A stretch of DNA of 52,100 nt. Source: DAIOGN01 sp036745245. Its GTDB lineage: Bacteria > Zixibacteria > MSB-5A5 > JAUVRN01. The stretch's first letter is position 1. Each line of letters opens with the position of its first letter. Shown piece after piece: positions 34,184-41,272 of the stretch. Location of the stretch: contig DAIOGN010000003.1 in the NCBI GenBank assembly GCA_036745245.1, forward strand, positions 1 to 52,100, in the 5' to 3' direction. A model generated the notes under the pieces. The model saw only the letters and a list, made by a program, of their open reading frames with translations, had not been told where the DNA came from and ran no database searches. The position numbers and the translations under genes are program-made.

Positions 34184-35271
34184 TGACTCTTCTCGAGCTT
34201 TGCCTGTCACCCGATTTCGGCGGGCTGGAGATCTTCTTCCGCGATTTCTCGCGCTGGCTGGCATCGCGCTCCGAGGTTCGTCTGCATCTGAGTGTTCGGT
34301 CGGGGAGCCGCCTGGCGCAGGAGCTTGCCGATTTGAAACTACCCACACTTGAGTTTGAAACCAGGTCGGGCGCCTTTCCCTGGTCGGCGGCTCGCACACT
34401 CGCTCGATACATCCGCGAGCACGAAATCGATGCCCTTCATATTCATTGGAAGGACGATCTGCCTCTGGCGGCACTGGCCAGGAGGCTCGCCGGACGAAAG
34501 GTGAAGCTGATTCACAGCCGCCACATGGACCTTCCGGGCGCGAAGAAGGATCCGTATCACCACTTCCTCTACAGTTCAGTCGACTGTTACCACACGATTA
34601 CGAAAGCGCTGGCAGCACAGGCGGCAGCGAATCTGCCGATTCCGCGTGAACGCATTCGTCATGTGTATCTGGGGGCGTCGGTGCCAGCAACCGCAGGGCA
34701 CTCCCGATCGGAGGTGCGGAAGAATCTGGGTCTTGACGATCGATTTGCCGTGGGCGTGGTCGGCCGGATCTCTGAGTACAAAGGTCAGCACCTGCTGGTA
34801 GACGCCATCTGGCAGCTGCGCGACCGCGGCGTGGAAGTTCAGGGACTGATCGCAGGTCACGCCATGGAGCCGGACTATCTGGAGGGGTTGAAGGCTCGCG
34901 TGCGCGAGGCAGAACTGGAGAACCAGGTGAAGTTTCTTGGCTTTCTCAAGGAGCCATATGAGGTGATCCGCGTGCTGGATGCCCTGGCTCTGACAACGGT
35001 GAAGGAGACGTTTGGCCTGGTACTGGTAGAGGCCATGCTCCTGGGAGTGCCGGTAATCGGCAGCAAGGCTGGAGGCGTGCCGGAGATCATCGAGCACGGT
35101 CGCTCCGGAATGCTATTCGAAAGCGAGAACTCAACTGCCCTGGCGGATGCAATTGAAAAACTCGCGGGCGACAGAGGTTTGGCGTCACGTCTGGCCGCAA
35201 CCGGGCAGGAGCGCGCCCGCCGCGAGTTCGATCGCGACACGCAGAACGCGAAGCTGCTCGAACTCCTCTGA
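34183..35271 (+). CDS. GT4-family glycosyltransferase
   Basis: The predicted product has 362 residues with a GTG start in TAGTG overlap with the previous gene. The N-terminal Rossmann half starts LLELCLSPDFGGLEIFFRDF; the C-terminal half has VGVVGRISEYKGQHLLVDA and the GT4 donor site KETFGLVLVEAMLLGVPVIG with SKAGGVPEII (E-x7-E). Cytoplasmic or membrane-associated transferase from nucleotide sugar to a lipid or polysaccharide acceptor; the specific role is unknown. Confidence 0.93.
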   Translation: MTLLELCLSPDFGGLEIFFRDFSRWLASRSEVRLHLSVRSGSRLAQELADLKLPTLEFETRSGAFPWSAARTLARYIREHEIDALHIHWKDDLPLAALARRLAGRKVKLIHSRHMDLPGAKKDPYHHFLYSSVDCYHTITKALAAQAAANLPIPRERIRHVYLGASVPATAGHSRSEVRKNLGLDDRFAVGVVGRISEYKGQHLLVDAIWQLRDRGVEVQGLIAGHAMEPDYLEGLKARVREAELENQVKFLGFLKEPYEVIRVLDALALTTVKETFGLVLVEAMLLGVPVIGSKAGGVPEIIEHGRSGMLFESENSTALADAIEKLAGDRGLASRLAATGQERARREFDRDTQNAKLLELL

Positions 35272-35281
35272 CTTGGGGTCA

Positions 35282-35368
35282 ATAAAGGGGCCAGCACACT
35301 TTTCTGGGACATAGCAGCTGGTACCCTGTTCGCTCCCTTCTGCGGGAAAAGTGTGCTGGCCCCTTTAT
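35282..35368. repeat. Intact 87-base element with perfect 23-base terminal inverted repeats
   Basis: The left arm (35282-35304, ATAAAGGGGCCAGCACAC then TTTTC) and right arm (35346-35368) are exact reverse complements around a 41-base loop. It follows the GT4 gene and could act as a terminator on both strands. A degraded relative lies at 15423-15482. Probably a small non-autonomous mobile element; no target-site duplication was established. Confidence 0.88.
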
Positions 35369-35680
35369 CCTGGCCGGCAACCCGAGGACTACGGACAGCT
35401 CGAGGTTCCGGGGATCAGCGCATTCACGTCGACCGTGAGAATCCCGGGGGCCACCCCCCTTGATCCGCTGCCCGAGGAAGCCTGAAACCTCGCCGGGTAG
35501 TCCTCCTTCGGCGTTCGAATCAAGCCCGGGGTGTCGGCAGGCAGACTCAGGTCACATTCTGCAACTGAAGTGGCTGCGGCGGCTTTTCAGGCAAAGTCGA
35601 GCTAGTCTGTTGAAAACCAATGAGTTGTGCACGTCGACTGTAATTCCAGACCCGTCAGCAATCTGACTTATTGCGCAGAT
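35369..35680. other. Intergenic stretch, possible coding remnant
   Basis: From the right arm of the repeat a frame reads GRQPEDYGQLEVPGISAF, continues about 20 codons (TPLDPLPEEA at the end) and stops at about 35484. Its GC-rich third positions look gene-like, but no start or ribosome site exists, so it may be the tail of a gene lost upstream. The rest has nothing recognisable. Confidence 0.25.
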
Positions 35681-35685
35681 TCTTG

Positions 35686-35714
35686 TTGATTTTCTCCAGG
35701 GAGCGCATTAGAAT
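35686..35714 (+). promoter_or_regulatory. Putative sigma-70-type promoter with direct repeats, upstream of the small secreted genes
   Basis: TTGATT (35686-35691), 17 bases, TAGAAT (35709-35714). A 9-base direct repeat CAGGGAGCG lies in the spacer (35697-35705) and again at 35729-35737, 32 bases apart (three helical turns), which could be an operator. No sigma-54 -24/-12 element was seen in the gap, although the regulator downstream is of the sigma-54 activator type. Confidence 0.5.
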
Positions 35715-35838
35715 ACTGCCTCAGTTTTCAGGGAGCGTCCAGGTGGTTGGTCGTTCGGCCGGAGCAACCGGCCCCATGCCTGGAGCACAATGGTCGGGCC
35801 GAACGGATTCGACCCATTGATGCGAGGAGCCAACGCAA

Positions 35839-36210
35839 ATGCACAAAGCAACCAAGCTCGCGATTGTGTGCGCTGTCTTCACTCTGTCGATCTTTGCACC
35901 GCGCACAGGCTACGCGCTGCAACGCGCACCCGATGCTCCAACCGTCATCGTTCTCTCTGGCCATCCGGAGCCGCCAATAAAACTCGCGACGTCGCGCGAC
36001 GGGATCACACAAGGGAAGTCTCGAATGTACGTCGTGCTCGAGGGCCATTCGGATCCACCCCTTTCAGCTCGGTTTACGACACCCACCGTAAGGCCTTCCA
36101 CCCAAAGCAGGATCCTTGGGCTGGGCTTGAATCACTTTGGATGCTCTTTCTTGATCACGTGGGGAGCCACAGAACTCAGTCAACTGCTGGACAATGCACA
36201 ATCACGTTGA
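35839..36210 (+). CDS. Small secreted protein with two VLxGHx[ED]PP motifs
   Basis: The predicted product has 123 residues. Signal peptide MHKATKLAIVCAVFTLSIFA, probable cleavage near GYA/LQ. The mature part opens LQRAPDAPTVIVLSGHPEPP and repeats the motif as VVLEGHSDPPL. It is a paralogue of the protein encoded at 36314 (shared AP...Y.LQ.AP..P and VLxG motif). GAGGAG lies ten bases before the ATG. No known family. The position upstream of a TPR regulator suggests a signal precursor or a target of that regulator (inference). The C-terminal 45 residues (LGLGLNHFGCSFLITWGATE) are not shared with the paralogue. Confidence 0.65.
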   Translation: MHKATKLAIVCAVFTLSIFAPRTGYALQRAPDAPTVIVLSGHPEPPIKLATSRDGITQGKSRMYVVLEGHSDPPLSARFTTPTVRPSTQSRILGLGLNHFGCSFLITWGATELSQLLDNAQSR

Positions 36211-36275
36211 ACCAGTTACGTGCGGGTCGGGTCAGATGGCCGCGTCACACCGGGCCCGCCTAAAGCGACACAAAT

Positions 36276-36295
36276 GGATTGAAGGGATTCAATCC
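36276..36295 (+). promoter_or_regulatory. Hairpin/palindrome upstream of the second small secreted gene
   Basis: GGATTGA, 6-base loop, TCAATCC: a perfect 7-pair stem 18 bases before the ATG at 36314, just ahead of the GAGGGAG ribosome site. It could be an operator or could affect translation. Confidence 0.4.
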
Positions 36296-36313
36296 GACAT
36301 CTGAGGGAGCCAC

Positions 36314-36592
36314 ATGGATATGTATCGCAGAGCAAAACAGACCATCGTCCTCGCAATCGGCGTGAGTATCCTTGCGCCAGCGGTTGCGTACCCGCTTCAG
36401 TTCGCACCGGGAACGCCGAGCATCATTGTACTCGACGGACGCACGGAGCCACCCATTTCGGTTCAAAACAACAGGGCGGAGTTAAAGCCTCGGCGGCCCA
36501 AGGGTAACACATTCGTAGTTTCCATGCTTGGGGTGCACATCCTCATCGCACGACGCCAGGCAAGTCCACTAAAGTCCACACTAAGCCGGTGA
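36314..36592 (+). CDS. Small secreted protein, paralogue with one VLDGRTEPPI motif
   Basis: The predicted product has 92 residues. Signal peptide MDMYRRAKQTIVLAIGVSIL, then LAPAVAYPLQFAPGTPSIIV leading into VLDGRTEPPI, the same motif as the two copies in the protein at 35839. The rest is basic (KPRRPKGN) with a short hydrophobic part. Ribosome site GAGGGAG. It ends 7 bases before the TPR-AAA+ regulator, so the two are likely cotranscribed. Function unknown; a peptide-signal precursor is one hypothesis. Confidence 0.62.
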   Translation: MDMYRRAKQTIVLAIGVSILAPAVAYPLQFAPGTPSIIVLDGRTEPPISVQNNRAELKPRRPKGNTFVVSMLGVHILIARRQASPLKSTLSR

Positions 36593-36599
36593 GATAACC

Positions 36600-38813
36600 A
36601 TGCCCCCGCACGAGGTTATGTCCGGCACAGACCAGCAGAGTCTACCGGCACGAATTCTGGAAATCACCGACGATTCTCAGCTTGTGTCGCTCTGGCCCTC
36701 GCTTTCTGAGACGTACCAGAGCTGGCCGGCAGATACGATCTCTGTCGATGCTGCGATTCGAATCGTCGAAGCCCTGAGGCTCACGGGACACCGCAGAGAG
36801 GCGCGCACGATGGCAGCCTTTGCGCGTTCTGTGGCCTATTCGCTTAAGGATGAAGCTCGCATCTCTATTATCCAAACGCTCAACGGTGCGCTTGCGCTGA
36901 GCAACGGCGAAGTCTCAGAGGCCCGTAGTGCCTTTCAGGAAGCGCTAGTTGCGGCCAGACGCATCGAGGACGCGCCGGCAATCTGCAGAGCGCTGCTGTG
37001 GCTTGCCTATCTCGAACAGCTATCGGGCTTTCTGCCGGTCGCCGTTCAGAACGCCACAGAGTGCCTGGTCGTCTCACACCAGCACAATCTGCGATCGTGG
37101 CACACCTCCGCCGTGCGATCCCTTGCGCAGGCGAGCTACCTTTCCGGGCGTCTGTTAGAGTCACGGGGCCATCTGGAGAATGTAGTTCAGAGTCCGGAAC
37201 CGGACATTCAACGGCACGAACATCCCCGGCTGAAGCTCGAACTTGCGTTCGTCAGATCCCTCCTCGGAGACTTCTGCGGCGTAGATCACCAAATCCAGGA
37301 AGCGCGGTCCGAATTCGCCTCCATGGCGTCACTCCGTGACATGGCAGTTTCGTACGAGTACGAGTCTGTCTACAGACTCAATTGCGGGGACCTGCCGGCC
37401 TCTGAAGCCGCCATCCAGGAAGCCGTCCGCATCTCCCTCGAGAGTTTCCCCGACGGCGACATGACGTCTCAGTCGTACCGGATCTGGGCCGAAATCGACG
37501 TCCGCAAGGGCGACTTCGCGAAAGCCCGTGAGCACGCCACCGACGCCCTCGGCGTGGCCCGCCGAGTGGGAGAACGAATCGAACTCGGCGCGCTTGAGAG
37601 AATCTTTGGGCAGTGCGACGATGAGGAAGGACAGCTAGCAAGTGCGCGGACGAGGCTGGCCGAGTCGATTCGGATCCTCTCCGACATCGGTGCCCGCTAC
37701 GAGCTGGCCCATAGCCACCTGGCGGCGGGGAAGGCCCAGGCCTTCGATCGCGCCACCCGGCTTTTGCACCTGAACTCCGCCCTGGCGCTGTTCCAGGAAA
37801 TGCAGGTGGAACGCCTGGCACTCGAAACGGAAGAAGCGATTCGTCGACTCACCAGCCCCCCACGGGTGCGTAACGTTGCTCCCGAGGCCAGCCTCACGGT
37901 AATTACTCGCGACCCGGCCATGAAGCAGGTGCTGGCGGAACTGGACCGCTTCAAGAACACGCCGCATGTCATTCTGCTCGAAGGGGAAACGGGCGCTGGC
38001 AAGGATCTTCTGGCGGCCTATGTACACCACACGTCGGAGCGCGCCGACCGGCCGTTCGTGGAATTCAATGCGGCCGCAGTCCCCGAAGCTCTCGTCGAAT
38101 CAGAGTTGTTCGGCCACGTAAAGGGCTCGTTCACGGGCGCGATGCGCGATCGTGAGGGGCTTCTGTTCGCGGCGAAGAACGGGACATTCTTCTTTAACGA
38201 AATCGGCGAAGCACCACTCACGTTCCAGGCTAAGCTGCTCACAGTCATCGAATCGCGAAGGGCGCGACCTGTAGGCGCCAACGCAGAACGGTCCATCGAA
38301 GCGCGGCTCATCTTCGCCACCAATCGGAGTCTGCAAACCGAGGTCTCGAAGGGGCGATTCCGCAAGGATCTGTACTTCCGCCTCTCCACGGCGCACCTCC
38401 GCGTACCGCCCTTGCGTGACCGGATCGAAGACATCGCACCGCTTCTGGCAGCGTTTCTCCAGCGGGAAGACCTCTCGAAAGCGCAGATCGAAGCTCTTCA
38501 GTCTACACCCGAGTGGGCCTCACTGGGATCGTGGCCGTGGGAAGGCAACGTGCGCGAGCTCTCGACGTTTGCCCAGCGGCTGGCGGTGGAGGTTTTATCG
38601 GATGCACGTCAGCGCCCTGAGCTGGTTTTGCCGCGGCTCATGAAGCGCACGGTGCAGACCACCTCAGAGTCGCGCGAAGCGTTCGACCGGTGCCGCATTG
38701 AATCAGTGCTTCGCAAACACAGCGGCAACAAGCGCCGGGCGGCAGGTGAACTTGGGATTCCCGAGTCGACCTTGCGCTGGAAGATCAACCACCTGGGGAT
38801 TGGGCTGCCTTAG
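36600..38813 (+). CDS. TPR-sensor, sigma-54-activator-type AAA+ and Fis-HTH regulator
   Basis: The predicted product has 737 residues, cytoplasmic. Residues about 45-415 are tetratricopeptide-like helical repeats in place of a receiver or PAS domain. Residues about 430-665 are the AAA+ domain: Walker A GETGAGKD (462-469), GSFTGA loop (509-514), Walker B FFFNEIGE with Asn at 533 where Asp is usual, sensor I ATN, arginine region GRFRKDLYFRL, then WPWEGNVREL. The C-terminal Fis HTH is about 695-735 (AAGELGIPESTLRWKIN). The loop that contacts sigma-54 is present, so it should act at -24/-12 promoters, but the Asn may weaken ATP hydrolysis. TPR domains can bind peptides; with two small secreted paralogues upstream, peptide sensing is plausible. 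Confidence 0.88.
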   Translation: MPPHEVMSGTDQQSLPARILEITDDSQLVSLWPSLSETYQSWPADTISVDAAIRIVEALRLTGHRREARTMAAFARSVAYSLKDEARISIIQTLNGALALSNGEVSEARSAFQEALVAARRIEDAPAICRALLWLAYLEQLSGFLPVAVQNATECLVVSHQHNLRSWHTSAVRSLAQASYLSGRLLESRGHLENVVQSPEPDIQRHEHPRLKLELAFVRSLLGDFCGVDHQIQEARSEFASMASLRDMAVSYEYESVYRLNCGDLPASEAAIQEAVRISLESFPDGDMTSQSYRIWAEIDVRKGDFAKAREHATDALGVARRVGERIELGALERIFGQCDDEEGQLASARTRLAESIRILSDIGARYELAHSHLAAGKAQAFDRATRLLHLNSALALFQEMQVERLALETEEAIRRLTSPPRVRNVAPEASLTVITRDPAMKQVLAELDRFKNTPHVILLEGETGAGKDLLAAYVHHTSERADRPFVEFNAAAVPEALVESELFGHVKGSFTGAMRDREGLLFAAKNGTFFFNEIGEAPLTFQAKLLTVIESRRARPVGANAERSIEARLIFATNRSLQTEVSKGRFRKDLYFRLSTAHLRVPPLRDRIEDIAPLLAAFLQREDLSKAQIEALQSTPEWASLGSWPWEGNVRELSTFAQRLAVEVLSDARQRPELVLPRLMKRTVQTTSESREAFDRCRIESVLRKHSGNKRRAAGELGIPESTLRWKINHLGIGLP

Positions 38814-38848
38814 CGGCGTCGCGCGACCCTCCCGATCGCGCACATCTG

Positions 38849-39457
38849 CTAGTCGGCTGCGTCCTTGCGGACGCGCATCTCCGCTGGGCGCTGTTGGCGC
38901 CAGTAGTCTCGCAGGTCGATCACCGCATCGGTGATGCGGCGGATCATACGGCGCCGCACGCGTGCATCCAGAAGCGAATTCGCCATCTCGTCGGTGGCCT
39001 CCGCGATGGCGGCGATGGGCTGAATCATGTCCATCAACTCCCCATCGTGTTTCGCGCGAGTTTCCCAGGCGGCCGAGCGGAACTTCATCCCTTCCAGAAA
39101 TCCCAGGCACCAGTCCTCCGGGTACTCCACTTCCTCCGTGGAGCCTTCCAGTTCCCACACGGCCATCATGGGCTGGTAGGTGCCGGAGTTGATGTCGGAG
39201 GCGACATTGTTGTACCACTTCATCAGGATTTCCATGATCCGGGACGCCTGCTCCTTGGAGTCGTACTCCGGAAGCGTGTGATTCCACACGGCCGGCATCC
39301 ATTCGGAGGGGTTCACCAGGTCCGGGCCTACCGCGATGGCCGCCAGCATTCCATCGATGGCGTCGATGGCCATGCCCTGTTCAGGCTCGCTGGACTCCAG
39401 AAAGCCTTCGAGCTCTTCGAATTCTTCGTCTGTAGGCGCAGTGTAGAGAGAGGACAT
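38849..39457 (-). CDS. UPF0149 (YecA-like) family protein
   Basis: The predicted product has 202 residues from ATG 39457 (MSSLYTAPTDEEFEELEGFL). The frame is open 82 codons further up, but that part is not family-like and would run into the promoter of the divergent gene. Family features: MAIDAIDGMLAAIAVGPDLV, PSEWMPAVW and EDWCLGFLEGM. No C-terminal SEC-C zinc motif. Role unknown. Confidence 0.85.
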   Translation of the reverse strand: MSSLYTAPTDEEFEELEGFLESSEPEQGMAIDAIDGMLAAIAVGPDLVNPSEWMPAVWNHTLPEYDSKEQASRIMEILMKWYNNVASDINSGTYQPMMAVWELEGSTEEVEYPEDWCLGFLEGMKFRSAAWETRAKHDGELMDMIQPIAAIAEATDEMANSLLDARVRRRMIRRITDAVIDLRDYWRQQRPAEMRVRKDAAD

Positions 39458-39586
39458 GGGAGTCAATGACGCAGGAACCTGCCTCTGGCACAACGGTTGC
39501 TTCGGGAAATCTGTCTCATTCGCCTCCTTGCGACCCCAGCGAAGGGATGATCTCACCCGAAAACAGGGGAGCGCAAGCGGCCGGAA

Positions 39587-39615
39587 TTGACAAACGGATC
39601 GGAACAGAGTAGTAT
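39587..39615 (+). promoter_or_regulatory. Strong sigma-70-type promoter
   Basis: TTGACA (39587-39592), 17 bases, TAGTAT (39610-39615). Consensus -35 and near-consensus -10, 75 bases before the protease ATG. Best promoter match in the window. Confidence 0.75.
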
Positions 39616-39690
39616 GAGCCCCATCATCCAAGTCCCGAAAATACAGCGGTAAAAAATAACACCTCACCCTCTGTGCAAAGGAGGCAGTGG

Positions 39691-40806
39691 ATGATTGTAA
39701 CAATTGCGCGCAAGCGCAGTGTGCTGCTGTTGCTCGTAGCCGCTCTCGGAGCCATCGCGCTCATGTGGGGCTGCTCCGGCAACGAGCAGAACCCGGTGGC
39801 CCCGAGCAATGAAGTCGTGCTCGACGCCAGCAACCCCCAGATTCAATCTGTCATGGCCGTGCAGGATCGTTACACGCTGGACCTGATGGCTTTGCAGGAT
39901 GTCATCGGCACGGCCACGACCGTCGATGAGAACGGCGAGCCGGCCATCATGGTGCTGGTCACCACGCCGGTATCGGCAGACGCCATGAGAGCCGCCCCCA
40001 TGCAGCTGGAAGGCGTGCGGGTGGTCATCGTGGAAACCGAGCCGATCGTAGCCATGAAGGGTGGCGGCGGGGGTGTAAGCCACACGGCGATCCAGACTCC
40101 GCCGATTCAGCTGGGCACCTCCGGCGGCTGGCGGAAGGACCTTGCCAATGGCTTCTGCTGCGGAGGCACGCTGGGCTCACTCATCCAGGTGGGTGGACAA
40201 CAGCGCATCCTCAGCAACTACCATGTATTCGAAGCTGACATCGTGAACGGTGGCAATGGCACTACGGCGCAGACCGGCGACTTTATTATTCAACCCGGAT
40301 TGATCGACGTGGGCTGCAACGCCAACAATGCGCAAAACGTAGCCACGCTGGTGAAGTCGAGCCTGCTTCCCGGCTCGAACGTGGATGCGTCGAGCGCCAC
40401 GATCATCAGCGGCATGGTGCGCACCGATGGAGCGATTCTGGAAGTCGGCACGCTCACATCGGCGACCATTGGTGCTTCCCTGAATCAGGCGGTGAAGAAG
40501 AGCGGCCGTACCACAGGCCTGACACGGTCCACCGTCAATGGCTTGAACGCCAACATCCAGGTCACGTACGAGAACGAGTGCGCTGGCGGGACGGCGTTCA
40601 CCAAGACGTACTCCGGTCAGATTCTCGTGGCGAACCGTTCCAGCCGCTTTCTGGCTGGCGGCGACTCGGGCTCGCTCATGGTGCAGGACGTGACCACCAA
40701 CCCACGCGCCGTGGGTCTCTTGTTCGCCGGCAGCAACACGATCGCGGTCGCCAACCCGATCGGCCAGGTTCTGTCGGCATTGAACGCTTCCATGGTTGGA
40801 AACTGA
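39691..40806 (+). CDS. Trypsin-like (S1-fold) serine protease lipoprotein
   Basis: The predicted product has 371 residues from ATG 39691, with AAAGGAGG (39677-39684) upstream. A signal with lipobox LMWGC puts the lipid on Cys at about residue 28. A small N-terminal domain (about 55-122, VIGTATTVDENGEPAIMVLV) precedes the protease domain. Catalytic residues by motif: H178 (LSNYHVF), D232 (SNVDASSATI) and S326 (GGDSGSLM). It should act in the periplasm or on the cell surface. Followed by a strong terminator, then a gene for a stand-alone copy of the N-terminal domain. Confidence 0.85.
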   Translation: MIVTIARKRSVLLLLVAALGAIALMWGCSGNEQNPVAPSNEVVLDASNPQIQSVMAVQDRYTLDLMALQDVIGTATTVDENGEPAIMVLVTTPVSADAMRAAPMQLEGVRVVIVETEPIVAMKGGGGGVSHTAIQTPPIQLGTSGGWRKDLANGFCCGGTLGSLIQVGGQQRILSNYHVFEADIVNGGNGTTAQTGDFIIQPGLIDVGCNANNAQNVATLVKSSLLPGSNVDASSATIISGMVRTDGAILEVGTLTSATIGASLNQAVKKSGRTTGLTRSTVNGLNANIQVTYENECAGGTAFTKTYSGQILVANRSSRFLAGGDSGSLMVQDVTTNPRAVGLLFAGSNTIAVANPIGQVLSALNASMVGN

Positions 40807-40840
40807 ACGCTCCAACCTTTTGAAGCGTGTGATACACTGG

Positions 40841-40880
40841 GGCCCGCCGCCGGTACAGCACCGGGGCGGGCCTTTGTGTT
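40841..40880 (+). terminator. Rho-independent terminator of the S1 protease gene
   Basis: GGCCCGCC(G)CCGGT, 5-base loop, ACCGGGGCGGGCC, then TTTGTGTT. A 13-pair stem with one bulge, 35 bases after the stop codon. Confidence 0.85.
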
Positions 40881-40919
40881 CGCAGGGCCAACTGAGATCC
40901 GATTGACCGTAACCCGATC

Positions 40920-41243
40920 ATGCGAAACTGGAGATCCATCTGCCTGGCCATCGTGGGAGTACTGGTGCTCGCCTGCAGAGAGGCGAATGAAGGCGGAAGC
41001 ACAGTGACCGTCGACGACCTTGGTCCCGTGGTGGAACGCCATTCGAAAGAACTCATGAACCTGCCCGGAGTCACGGGAGTCGCCGCGGGCGCGCTCGCCG
41101 ACGGGACGCCTTGTATTCTGATTCTCGTTCTGGAAGACACCAGGGAAGTCCGATCGCGTCTGCCTGCCGAGGTGGAGGGGCACCCGGTTCAGATCATGGT
41201 GACGGGCGAAATTAAGCCCCTCACACCCGATTCATCCGGCTAG
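40920..41243 (+). CDS. Small lipoprotein, stand-alone copy of the S1 protease N-terminal domain
   Basis: The predicted product has 107 residues. Lipobox VLAC with Cys at residue 19. VTGVAAGALADGTPCILILV then LPAEVEGHPVQIMVTGEI aligns by eye with VIGTATTVDENGEPAIMVLV and PMQLEGVRVVIVETEPI of the protease encoded just upstream. No catalytic residues. It could be a propeptide-like inhibitor or chaperone of that protease (inference). It lies past a terminator and has no clear promoter of its own. Confidence 0.7.
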   Translation: MRNWRSICLAIVGVLVLACREANEGGSTVTVDDLGPVVERHSKELMNLPGVTGVAAGALADGTPCILILVLEDTREVRSRLPAEVEGHPVQIMVTGEIKPLTPDSSG

Positions 41244-41271
41244 CGTCGCATCTTCTTCGCTGAGGCGACGC
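41243..41271. terminator. Hairpin between convergent genes
   Basis: GCGTCGC, 15-base loop, GCGACGC between the stops of the small lipoprotein gene and the convergent membrane protein gene. No T-run; weak. Confidence 0.3.
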
Positions 41272-41272
41272 G

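Noticed and set aside
35500..35525. GTTCGAATC, like a tRNA T-loop
   Set aside because: Flanks do not form a T-stem or cloverleaf.
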